From Nocardiopsis dassonvillei_B (GTDB lineage Bacteria > Actinomycetota > Actinomycetes > Streptosporangiales > Streptosporangiaceae), in NCBI RefSeq assembly GCF_964273065.1, contig NZ_OZ186815.1, positions 3,596,001-3,660,000 on the forward strand: a stretch of DNA of 64,000 nt, in the 5' to 3' direction. Position numbers and translations under genes: made by a program. Of this stretch, positions 40,159-47,652 are shown piece after piece; the stretch's first letter is position 1; each line of letters begins with the position of its first letter. The notes beneath the pieces were generated by a model. The model was not told the DNA's origin. It ran no database searches and saw only the letters and a program-made list of their open reading frames with translations.

Positions 40159-40536
40159 TCAGGAGACCGGATCCGGCTCGTAGGCGAGGACCTCGTCCAG
40201 GTACTCGGCCACGGCCCGCCGGTTCTGCTCCAGGCAGCGGATGCGCCGCTCCATGCGGTCGAGCTCGCAGCGCAGGGTCGCGATCATCTCCGGGGTGGCA
40301 TCGGGGAAGTGGATCGACCGGGGCCTGTCCAGGCACGGAAGGATCTGCCTGATGATCCTCGTGGGCAGCCCGGCGTCGAGCAGCCCCCGGATCTGGAGCA
40401 CCCGGTCCACGGTGGCCTCGTCGTAGTCCCGGTACCCGTTCTCCCGGCGTTCCGCCAGGATGAGGCCCTGCTCCTCGTAGTAGCGCAGCAGCCGGCGCGG
40501 GACCTCCGTGCGCTCCGACAGCTCCCCGATCCTCAT
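40159..40536 (-). CDS. MerR family transcriptional regulator
   Basis: This 125-residue MerR protein has a winged helix (MRIGELSERTEVPRRLLRYY ... ENGYRDYDEATVDRVLQI) and a dimerisation helix (about 82-118). It lacks the metal-binding cysteines of metal sensors (only Cys68, Cys90 and Cys101, not in a metal-loop arrangement), so it is more like drug-sensing members. ATG 40536 has GAGGTGG upstream. It is divergent from an MFS exporter with a 22-bp dyad in the short gap, so it most likely controls that exporter. Confidence 0.9.
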   Translation of the reverse strand: MRIGELSERTEVPRRLLRYYEEQGLILAERRENGYRDYDEATVDRVLQIRGLLDAGLPTRIIRQILPCLDRPRSIHFPDATPEMIATLRCELDRMERRIRCLEQNRRAVAEYLDEVLAYEPDPVS

Positions 40537-40561
40537 GTGGTCCACCTCACGACGCTCCACC

Positions 40562-40586
40562 TTGACCTTCACACGTATGTGAAGGT
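40562..40586. promoter_or_regulatory. MerR-type operator/promoter between merR and MFS genes
   Basis: ACCTTCACA (40565-40573) and TGTGAAGGT (40578-40586) form a perfect 9-bp-arm dyad with a 4-bp centre, overlapping a TTGACC -35-like element at 40562. A dyad in the promoter spacer is the classic MerR arrangement. Confidence 0.7.
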
Positions 40587-40600
40587 TCGAGCATGGCGCC

Positions 40601-41791
40601 ATGATCTCCACAGCACAAGACACCGTCCGGGAGCGGTCGGAGCGGCTCCCTCTGGCGCCCCTTCTCGCCCTGGCCCTCGTCGCCTTCGCCACCGCCCTCA
40701 CCGAGCTGCTGCCCGCCGGGCTGCTGCCGCAGATGAGCGCCGACCTCGGGGTGGGCGAGTCCGCCGCGGGCCAGGCGGTCACCGCGTACGCGGTCGGCAC
40801 GGCGGTCACGGTGATCCCGCTGGCCGCGGCCACCGCCGGGGTCCGCCGCCGCCCGCTGCTGCTGGCGACCGTGGCGCTGTTCGCCTTCGCCAACACCGTG
40901 ACCGCGCTCTCCTCGGACCACCTCCTCACCCTGGCCGCCCGGTTCGCCGCCGGGATCGCGGCGGGACTCGCCTGGGCGATGCTCGCCGGGTACGCCCGCT
41001 CCCTGGTGCCGGTACACCTCCAGGGGCGCGCACTGGCCGTCGTTCTGGCGGGAATCCCCATCGCCCTCTCCCTGGGCGTGCCCGCGGGGGCCTTCCTCGG
41101 CCGGGTGCTCGGCTGGCGGGCCGCGTTCCTCGCCGTGACCGTGATCGCGGTCGTCCTGCTCGTGTGGATCCTCGTCGCGGTGCCGGACCGGCCGGGGCGT
41201 CCGCGCGACGAGCGCGTGCCGCTCGCCGGGGTGCTCGCACTGCCCGGGCTCGCCCCGGTCCTGGCCGTCACGCTGGTCCTGGTCACGGCGCATACCGTGC
41301 TCTACACCTACATCGCCCCCTTCCTGGCCGACGCGGGCCAGGGCGGGTCCGTGGGCCTGGTGCTGCTGGTGTTCGGCGTCGCCTCCCTGGGCGGGGTCTG
41401 GCTCGTGGGCGCGTTCGTCGACCGGAGGCTGCGGGCACTCGCCGCCGCCGGGGTCCTGCTCATCGGAGCGGCGGCCTCCCTGCTCGCCCTCCTGGCCGAC
41501 CTGCCCGCAGCGGTCCTGCTCGCGGCGGCCCTGTGGGGCCTGGGCTGGGGCGGGGCGCCCACCCTCCTCCAGACCTCGGTGACCGACGCGGCCGGATCCT
41601 CCGCGGTCATCGCCCAGTCCGTGTACGTCACCCTGTGGAACGTCGCCATGGCCGGGGGCGGCGCGGCGGGCGGGGCGCTGCTCGTCCGGGCGGGCACCGG
41701 CGCGCTGCCGTGGGCGGTGCTCGCCCTGCTCGTCCCCGTCCTGCTGATCGTGCTGACGGCGCGGCGGGCCTTCCCCGCCTCCCGGCTCTGA
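40601..41791 (+). CDS. MFS drug-efflux transporter (DHA1 type)
   Basis: This 396-residue protein has twelve hydrophobic segments and the DHA1-like start LALVAFATALTELLPAGLLPQMSADLGVGESAAGQAVTAY (quoted in parts: FATALTELLPAGLLPQ; AAGQAVTAYAVGTA). It likely exports drugs or metabolites by proton antiport. It is read divergently from the MerR gene. There is no clear ribosome binding site at ATG 40601 (ATG 40593 is out of frame), so the start could be leaderless. A strong terminator follows at 41799-41828. Confidence 0.88.
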   Translation: MISTAQDTVRERSERLPLAPLLALALVAFATALTELLPAGLLPQMSADLGVGESAAGQAVTAYAVGTAVTVIPLAAATAGVRRRPLLLATVALFAFANTVTALSSDHLLTLAARFAAGIAAGLAWAMLAGYARSLVPVHLQGRALAVVLAGIPIALSLGVPAGAFLGRVLGWRAAFLAVTVIAVVLLVWILVAVPDRPGRPRDERVPLAGVLALPGLAPVLAVTLVLVTAHTVLYTYIAPFLADAGQGGSVGLVLLVFGVASLGGVWLVGAFVDRRLRALAAAGVLLIGAAASLLALLADLPAAVLLAAALWGLGWGGAPTLLQTSVTDAAGSSAVIAQSVYVTLWNVAMAGGGAAGGALLVRAGTGALPWAVLALLVPVLLIVLTARRAFPASRL

Positions 41792-41798
41792 ACGCGGC

Positions 41799-41828
41799 GG
41801 TGCCCCCGGCCGACCGGCCGGGGGCACC
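41799..41828. terminator. Terminator between MFS and paaZ genes
   Basis: A perfect 13-bp stem (41799-41811 with 41816-41828) with a GACC loop lies between convergent genes. Confidence 0.8.
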
Positions 41829-41833
41829 GATTC

Positions 41834-41857
41834 GTCGACAGGGCGATACGTCGCTAT
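41834..41857. repeat. 8-bp-phased GTCGAC array (locus 9)
   Basis: GTCGAC (41834), GGCGAT (41842) and GTCGCT (41850) keep the 8-bp phase directly after the terminator and run into the paaZ stop. Confidence 0.4.
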
Positions 41858-43893
41858 GCCTCCTCGTCGCCCTTGGCGACCAGGGTGAGGACGTCGTAGG
41901 TGGCGACGGCCTCGCCGTCCTGGTCGGTGACCACCGCGTCCCAGCGGACCTCGCCGTACTCGGCGTTGGTGCGCGGGGTGATCTGCTTGGCGGTCAGCGT
42001 CACCCGGATGACCGCGTCCTCCTTCACCGGGGTGAGGAACCGCAGGTTGTCCACGCCGAAGTTGGCCAGCACCGGGCCCGGGGCCGGGTCCACGAACAGG
42101 CCGGCGGCCAGCGACACCACCAGGTAGCCGTGCGCCACGATCCCGCCGAAGAGCGGGTTGGCGGCCGCGGCCTCCTCGTCGGTGTGGGCGTAGAAGGTGT
42201 CACCCGTGAACTCGGCGAAGTGGTCGATGTCGGCGCGGGTCACCGTGCGCTCCGCCGACTCGATGGTGTCGCCGATCCGCAGCTCGGAGAGGTTCTTGCG
42301 GAAGGGGTGGACGTCGCCGGTGTTCCGCCTGGACCCGGTGGTCCAGTGGCCGGTGATCGCGGTGAGCATGTCCGGCGAGGCCTGGATCGCGGTGCGCTGC
42401 ATGTGGTGCTTGACGCCGCGCACACCGCCCATCTCCTCGCCGCCGCCGGCGCGGCCCGGACCGCCGTGCACCAGCACGGGCAGCGGGGAGCCGTGGCCGG
42501 TGGACTCCTTGGCGTCGTCCCGGTCCAGGACCAGGATGCGGCCGTGCCAGGGGGCGACGCCCAGCACGACCTCGCGGGCCACGTCGGGGTCGTGGGTGAC
42601 CAGCGAGCCCACCAGGGAGCCCCGGCCCAGGGCGGCCAGCTCGACGGCCTCGGCCACCGAGCCGTAGGTGATGACGGTGCTGACCGGGCCGAAAGCCTCG
42701 ACCTCGTGCGGTTCCCGGGCGCCCGGCTCGGCGCGCAGCAGGATCGGGGACATGAACGCCCCGGACTCCGCGTCGGCGCCCACGACCTCCACCCGCTCGG
42801 GGTCGCCGTACACCAGCTCGCAGGAGGTGCGCAGGGCCTTGACCGCCTTGCGCACCTCGTCGCGCTGGGCCAGGGAGACCAGGGCGCCCATGCGGGTGTC
42901 CGGGTGGTCGGCCGCGCCCACCACGACCTTGGACAGCCGTGCCCGGAGCGCCTCGACGACGGTGTCGGCCATGGCCTCGGGGACGATGACGCGGCGGATG
43001 GCGGTGCACTTCTGCCCCGCCTTGACGGTCATCTCCGTGACGACCTGCTTGATGTACAGCTCGAACTCGGGGTCCTCGGCGGTGACGTCCGGGCCCAGGA
43101 TCGAGCAGTTGAGGGAGTCGGCCTCGACGTTGAGCTGCGTCCCGCCGCTGACCACGTTCGGGTGGTTGCGCAGGATGGCGCCGGTGGCGGCCGAGCCGGT
43201 GAAGCCGACGATGTCCTGGGGCCCGAGGTCGTCGAGCAGGCCCCGGTGCCCGGCGGCGAGGAGCTGGAGGGAGCCCTCGGGCAGGATCCCGGACTCGACG
43301 GCCCGGCGGACCACGGCCGCGGTGAGGTAGGCGGTCTGGGCGGCGGGCTTGACGATGCTGGGCAGCCCGGCCAGGAAGGCGGGGGCGAGCTTCTCCAGCA
43401 TGCCCCACACCGGGAAGTTGAACGCGTTGATCTGCACCGCGACGCCCGGACGCGAGGTGTAGACGTGCTGGCCGGCGAAGGTGCCCTCGCGGCTCAGCCG
43501 CTCCAGGGGGCCGTCGAGGATGACCGTGGAATTGGGCAGTTCGCGGCGGCCCTTGCTGGAGAAGCTGAAGAGGGTGCCGAAGCCGCCGTCGATGTCGACG
43601 GCGCTGTCGCGCCTGGTGGCGCCGGTCCGGTAGGAGAGCGCGTAGAACTCGTCCTTGTACTGCATCAGGTGCTGGGCCAGCGACTTGAGGAGGTTCGCGC
43701 GCTGGTGGAAGGTGAGGGCTCGGACGGCCGGACCGCCCACGGTGCGGGCGTAGTCGACCATGGCGGAGACGTCGGGGCCGGTGCCCGCCAGGCGGGCGAC
43801 GGTCTCGCCGGTGTTCGCGTCCGCGAGGGGTTCGCCCTCGTCGGCGGGGGTGAACCACGACCCCAGTGCGTAGCTCTCCAGTACTTCGGACAC
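41854..43893 (-). CDS. paaZ: PaaZ: bifunctional oxepin-CoA hydrolase / semialdehyde dehydrogenase
   Basis: This 679-residue two-domain enzyme belongs to aerobic phenylacetate degradation. The N-terminal aldehyde dehydrogenase domain (about 1-520) has FTGSAATGAI and the catalytic-Cys region VKAGQKCTAIRRV. The C-terminal MaoC-like hydratase domain (about 530-675) has FAEFTGDTFYAHTDEEAA. It opens the ring of oxepin-CoA and oxidises the resulting aldehyde. A 22-bp near-palindrome of the TetR/PaaR kind (43936-43957) lies upstream. The rest of the paa cluster is not in the window. Confidence 0.93.
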   Translation of the reverse strand: MSEVLESYALGSWFTPADEGEPLADANTGETVARLAGTGPDVSAMVDYARTVGGPAVRALTFHQRANLLKSLAQHLMQYKDEFYALSYRTGATRRDSAVDIDGGFGTLFSFSSKGRRELPNSTVILDGPLERLSREGTFAGQHVYTSRPGVAVQINAFNFPVWGMLEKLAPAFLAGLPSIVKPAAQTAYLTAAVVRRAVESGILPEGSLQLLAAGHRGLLDDLGPQDIVGFTGSAATGAILRNHPNVVSGGTQLNVEADSLNCSILGPDVTAEDPEFELYIKQVVTEMTVKAGQKCTAIRRVIVPEAMADTVVEALRARLSKVVVGAADHPDTRMGALVSLAQRDEVRKAVKALRTSCELVYGDPERVEVVGADAESGAFMSPILLRAEPGAREPHEVEAFGPVSTVITYGSVAEAVELAALGRGSLVGSLVTHDPDVAREVVLGVAPWHGRILVLDRDDAKESTGHGSPLPVLVHGGPGRAGGGEEMGGVRGVKHHMQRTAIQASPDMLTAITGHWTTGSRRNTGDVHPFRKNLSELRIGDTIESAERTVTRADIDHFAEFTGDTFYAHTDEEAAAANPLFGGIVAHGYLVVSLAAGLFVDPAPGPVLANFGVDNLRFLTPVKEDAVIRVTLTAKQITPRTNAEYGEVRWDAVVTDQDGEAVATYDVLTLVAKGDEEA

Positions 43894-43935
43894 CTGACGG
43901 TCCTCTCCTCGGGCGGCGGGTCTACCGGAACAGTA

Positions 43936-43957
43936 TTACAGACCGATCGTTCAGTAA
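43936..43957 (-). promoter_or_regulatory. Probable PaaR (TetR-type) operator of paaZ
   Basis: A 22-bp dyad runs from TTACAGACCGA to TCGTTCAGTAA, with two mismatches between the arms, 43 bp upstream of the paaZ start. ACCGA-xCG-type sites are typical for TetR-family PaaR control of phenylacetate genes. Identification is by resemblance. Confidence 0.6.
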
Positions 43958-44005
43958 ATAGTTCCCGCTCGGCGGCGTCCACCGCCACCTGCGGCTTCCC
44001 GCCAT

Positions 44006-44037
44006 GCGGACATGTGGGGAGGCCGCTTTGTCGACAG
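44006..44037. repeat. Degenerate 8-bp-phased GTCGAC array (locus 10)
   Basis: One GTCGAC (44030) is preceded at 8-bp steps by GCCGCT, GTGGGG and GCGGAC, with CATGCGGACATGTG as in loci 6 and 7. It is a weak member between two divergent genes. Confidence 0.35.
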
Positions 44038-44111
44038 GCCGGGGGTGACCTGTAACAAACGGTCCGCGGCGGACAGAAGAGGGGTGAGACCGGCACACCG
44101 AGAGGAAAGCG

Positions 44112-44690
44112 ATGAGCGGCGATGGCGCGGAGGACGGTGCGGGCGGGGTGTTCACCCGCTTCTTCACCAGGCATTACGACGATGTGCGGCGTTACGCGCT
44201 GCGGCGGCTGGGCCCGGACTCGGCCGACGACGTCGCGGCCGAGACCTTCTCCGTCGCCTGGCGCCGGTTCGACCGGGTGCCCTGGGACGAACCGCTGCCG
44301 TGGCTGTACGGGGTGGCGCGCAACATCGTGCGCGCCCGGTTCCGGGAGATGAGGCGACAGGGCGAGATGTCGACCCCGTTCTCCGAGGACGGCCACCGGG
44401 AGCCGGGGGCACCGGACCCCACGGGGGCGGTGGCCGAACGCGACAGCGCGCTGCGGGCGCTGTCACGGCTCGGCGAGACCGACCGGGAACTGATCATGCT
44501 CCTGGCCTGGGAGGGGCTGGAACTGCGGGACGCCGCCCGGGTCCTGGGCTGCACCGCGGCCACGGCCCGGGTGCGGCTCTACCGGGCGCGGCGGCGGATC
44601 GAGCGCCTCCTGGACCCCCCGCCCCCGGCCCCCCGCCCCGCGGCCGCCGCCCCGGCCACCGCCCGCACCGCACTGAAGGAGAAGCCGTGA
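44112..44690 (+). CDS. ECF-type RNA polymerase sigma factor
   Basis: This 192-residue sigma factor has region 2 (FTRHYDDVRRYALRRLGPDSADDVAAETF, read in parts; DVAAETFSVAWRRFDRVPW) and region 4 (LIMLLAWEGLELRDAARVLG with GCTAATARVRLYRARRRIE). It ends in a Pro/Ala tail. Its stop overlaps the next gene's GTG (GTGA), giving a sigma-partner operon like other CU044_5270-linked ECF groups. The partner presumably modulates its activity. Confidence 0.92.
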   Translation: MSGDGAEDGAGGVFTRFFTRHYDDVRRYALRRLGPDSADDVAAETFSVAWRRFDRVPWDEPLPWLYGVARNIVRARFREMRRQGEMSTPFSEDGHREPGAPDPTGAVAERDSALRALSRLGETDRELIMLLAWEGLELRDAARVLGCTAATARVRLYRARRRIERLLDPPPPAPRPAAAAPATARTALKEKP

Positions 44691-45763
44691 AGGACACCGC
44701 ATCCCGTGACGTCGACGCCGTCAGGCGCATCTTCGCCGAACACGACCCAGCGGCCCCGTACCCGCCGGACGCCGCCGCGCGCGAGCTGTCCCGGATCGAG
44801 GCCGTCGCCGCCGGGAGCCGGCCGGGCCGGACCTCGCCGCCCCGCCGCCTCCTGCGCCCGGTCCTCATCGCGGCCGCCGCGGTGCTGACCGCCGCCGCGG
44901 TCGCCGTCCCGACGGTGTTCCAGGCCGGACGGCCCGCCCACGCGGATCCGCCGCCCGCCCCGCTGGACGTGTCCGCCGCCGAACACGCCGGGGGGCGCGT
45001 GCGCCTGCTCGAACTCGCCGGGGCGGCCGAGGCGGCGGAGCCGCCCGCACGTGGCGGCGACGTCGCCTACGTGCGGACCTCGGAGTGGACCTTCACCTAC
45101 GCACAGGACGCCGACGACGGCCGGAGCGGCTGGGGGATCCTGCCGGAGGACCGCAGCGTGTGGCGGACCCCCGACGAGTCGGGGGTGGAGCTGACCGTGC
45201 CGGGCGCGCCGGAGCACCTCGGCGGCGACGCGGGACCGCTGGGCTTCCTCTTCGGCGACGGTACCGAGCGCTTCACCTGGGGCGGGGGCGAGGGCGGGGA
45301 CGGGATGTTCTTCACCTGGGACCCGGACTCGCTGGCCACGGACCCGGAGGCCCTGGAGCGTCAGCTCCTCGACGGCGCCGGGCACGACGCGGGCACACCG
45401 GAGGCGAGCCTGTTCCACGCGCTGGAGAAGCTGTACGCCGAGGCCCCGGTGGATCCGCGGGTCCAGGCGGCCGTGCTGCGCGTGCTCGCCGGTCACGAAG
45501 GCGTCCTCTACGCGGGTCACGCCGAGGACAGGTACGGGCGCGGGGGCGAGCTGTTCCTGGTCGAGGACACCGCGTCCCAGGAGGGCACGACCCTGGAGCG
45601 CCGGATCATGTTCGACGCCGACACCGGGATGCCCCTGTACTTCGAGATCGTCGCCGTGGAGTCGGAGCACGAACAGCCCGAAGGGGTCGGGCTGCCCGTC
45701 GTCAACCACTACTCGGTCCTGGTGGAGACGGCCTGGGTCGCGGAGGTGGAGGACCGGCCCTGA
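44687..45763 (+). CDS. CU044_5270 family protein (ECF sigma partner)
   Basis: This 358-residue protein starts at GTG 44687, with AAGGAG 5 nt upstream. It has a short cytoplasmic N-terminus, one membrane segment (about 56-78), and an extracytoplasmic domain (FTYAQDADDGRSGWGILPED ... GRRMMFDADTGMPLYFE-like region at the end) typical of the CU044_5270 family next to ECF sigma genes. It probably acts as the membrane anti-sigma or sensor partner. The role is inferred from the coupled gene order. Confidence 0.85.
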   Translation: MKDTASRDVDAVRRIFAEHDPAAPYPPDAAARELSRIEAVAAGSRPGRTSPPRRLLRPVLIAAAAVLTAAAVAVPTVFQAGRPAHADPPPAPLDVSAAEHAGGRVRLLELAGAAEAAEPPARGGDVAYVRTSEWTFTYAQDADDGRSGWGILPEDRSVWRTPDESGVELTVPGAPEHLGGDAGPLGFLFGDGTERFTWGGGEGGDGMFFTWDPDSLATDPEALERQLLDGAGHDAGTPEASLFHALEKLYAEAPVDPRVQAAVLRVLAGHEGVLYAGHAEDRYGRGGELFLVEDTASQEGTTLERRIMFDADTGMPLYFEIVAVESEHEQPEGVGLPVVNHYSVLVETAWVAEVEDRP

Positions 45764-45770
45764 CCCCCGG

Positions 45771-45813
45771 GGCCGGCGGCTCCGTCCACAGCCTGTGGAC
45801 GGAGCCGCCGGCC
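45771..45813. terminator. Strong bidirectional terminator
   Basis: A perfect 20-bp stem (45771-45790 with 45794-45813) has a 3-nt loop. It is one of the longest hairpins in the window, 8 bp after the stop of the CU044_5270-type gene. Confidence 0.85.
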
Positions 45814-45970
45814 CTCCCCCACCGGAGCGGACCGCCGGTCGTCACGGTGTACACCGGCCCCACACAGGCCGGGCGGGGCCGCCACCGCCCTCCCGGGGGA
45901 CCGGCGGCCGGGCCGGGCACCCGGCCCGGGACCGCTGCCGCAGAACCCCGGGACCGGGCGGATCCGGGCG

Positions 45971-46492
45971 TCAGCGCTGGGCGAGGGCGATGACCTCGGC
46001 GTTCGGCAGGGCGGCCACCAGCTTGCCCGGAACCCACAGCTTGGACCGGCGCAGACCGCTGCCCACCACCACGTGCGGAGCGGCCGCCACGGCCTCGTCC
46101 ACCAGGATCGGCCACCCCTGCGGCAGCCCGAACGGGGTGATCCCCCCGTACTCCATCCCGGTGAGCCCGGTCGCCTCCGCCATCGACGCGAACGACGCCT
46201 TGCGGGCGCCCAGGTGGCGGCGGACCGTTCCGTTGACGTCGGCCCGGTCGGTGGCCAGGACCAGGCACGCCGCGTAGGTCGTCTCGCCGCCGCGCTTGGC
46301 CGCCACCACCACGCAGTTGGCGCTGGTCTCCATCGCCATGCCGTAGTGGGAGCAGAACGCGGCGGTGTCCGCCAGGTTCGGGTCGATCGGCGCCACCCGC
46401 ACCTCCGCGTGGCCCCTGACGGACTCCCGCACCGGGGCGGCCATCAGGTGCTCCTGCTCGCCGGCGTCCACCCAGTTCAACGTCACGGACAT
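45971..46492 (-). CDS. YbaK/EbsC (aminoacyl-tRNA deacylase-like) protein
   Basis: This 173-residue member of the YbaK/ProX deacylase fold has ANCVVVAAKRGGETTYAACLV (quoted in parts ANCVVVAAKRGG, TYAACLVLATDRADVN) carrying the conserved Lys, and GMEYGGITPFGLPQGWPILVD with the Gly-rich substrate loop. These enzymes hydrolyse mischarged tRNAs. ATG 46492 is chosen because GAGGAG is 7 nt upstream; ATG 46498 is too close to it. It lies 37 bp downstream of the start of the ADP-ribosylglycohydrolase reading direction and may share its operon. Confidence 0.85.
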   Translation of the reverse strand: MSVTLNWVDAGEQEHLMAAPVRESVRGHAEVRVAPIDPNLADTAAFCSHYGMAMETSANCVVVAAKRGGETTYAACLVLATDRADVNGTVRRHLGARKASFASMAEATGLTGMEYGGITPFGLPQGWPILVDEAVAAAPHVVVGSGLRRSKLWVPGKLVAALPNAEVIALAQR

Positions 46493-46529
46493 GGGCATAC
46501 TCCTCGCTTCGTTCTCCCGACGCCCCGGA

Positions 46530-47501
46530 TCAGGCGGCCGAGTGCCGCCGCAGGATATCCAGGGCGAGTCCGGCCAGGTCGTCGGCCCGGTATCCGGGCC
46601 ATCCGTGCACCGCCGACAGGTACCCCGCCGGGATGCCCGACGCCCCCTGCAGGGCTCCGGCCAGCGCCCCGGCGATCGATGCCACGGTGTCGGTGTCGTT
46701 GCCCGCCCGCACCGCCGTGTGCACGGCGGGCACGTACCCCTCCGGGTGGCGGGTGAGGGCAGACCAGGCGGCCTGGAGCGCGCTCAGCACGAATCCGTTG
46801 TCGGGGAACGCGTGCGGGGCGGCCTCCTCCGCCCCGTCCAGCCAGGTCTTCCACTGTCCCCGCCGCCCCTCCGGCAGCAGCTCCAGCCCGGCGCGGACCC
46901 CGTCGGGGGTCCCCTCCAGCACGGCCCGGCGGATCCCCTCGCACCACAGCACGCACGCCTCCGACGCCAGCGGGTCCCCGTGGGTCAGGCGGCTGTAGGC
47001 GTCCGCCGCCCGGGCCAGCCCCCGCGGGTCGCGCAGATACGCCAGGGCCAGCGGTCCGGTGCGCATCAGCGAGCCGTTGCCCGCGCTCGGCCGCCCCTGC
47101 GCGAACAGGCCCGCGGCGTATTCCGTCATCACCCCGGCGACCCCCGGGCGGCGGAAGGAACCCCCGGCGCCGCGCATCACCGCCCTGGTCTGGTTCCCGA
47201 TGTCGGAGGCCCCGTCGTTCGCCCACTCCAGGAAGGCGTCGGCGGTCGCGTCGAGGGCGGCGGCGGACAGCGGGTCGTCGTGGTCGCGCAGCACGCGGGC
47301 GATGCACACCGCCATCTGGGTGTCGTCGGAGTACTCCCCCGGCGCGTACGGTCCCAGCCCGCCGCCGATCATCTCCGGCACCCGGCGCTCCGACAGGGCG
47401 GGCCCGAACTCGTAGGGCACGCCCAGCGCGTCCCCGCACGCGGCGCCCAGCAGCACGCCCACGGCGCGGTCCTCGATGCTTCCGGTCGACGGGATTCGCA
47501 C
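46530..47501 (-). CDS. ADP-ribosylglycohydrolase family protein
   Basis: This 323-residue DraG/ARH-fold hydrolase has GAACGDALGVPYEF at the N-terminus, the first metal motif YSDDTQMAVCIAR, and the second GNDTDTVASIAGALAGAL. All Asp residues for the two Mg ions are present. It removes ADP-ribose from proteins, nucleic acids or small molecules. ATG 47501 has AGGC-type sequence only, so the ribosome site is weak. It is head to head with the PASTA pseudokinase gene. Confidence 0.92.
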   Translation of the reverse strand: MRIPSTGSIEDRAVGVLLGAACGDALGVPYEFGPALSERRVPEMIGGGLGPYAPGEYSDDTQMAVCIARVLRDHDDPLSAAALDATADAFLEWANDGASDIGNQTRAVMRGAGGSFRRPGVAGVMTEYAAGLFAQGRPSAGNGSLMRTGPLALAYLRDPRGLARAADAYSRLTHGDPLASEACVLWCEGIRRAVLEGTPDGVRAGLELLPEGRRGQWKTWLDGAEEAAPHAFPDNGFVLSALQAAWSALTRHPEGYVPAVHTAVRAGNDTDTVASIAGALAGALQGASGIPAGYLSAVHGWPGYRADDLAGLALDILRRHSAA

Positions 47502-47617
47502 GGCTGCCTCGCAGGGTCCGGGTGACGGTGAACGGGGCCGAGAATATCGCTCGCCGGGCTCCCGCGGGAGCCCGACGGGCGGTTCCGCGGTGTCCGGTAC
47601 AGGCCGGGATCAGAGCC

Positions 47618-47648
47618 GAATTCCGTAATTTCGGCCCGTAGAATTCCG
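47618..47648 (+). promoter_or_regulatory. AT-rich start region of the pseudokinase gene
   Basis: GAATTCCG is directly repeated at 47618 and 47641 (23 bp apart), and GCCGAA...TTTCGGC forms a dyad between them. TAGAAT (47639-47644) ends 8 nt before ATG 47653 and could be a -10 box for a leaderless mRNA, since no ribosome binding site is visible. Confidence 0.45.
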
Positions 47649-47652
47649 AGAT

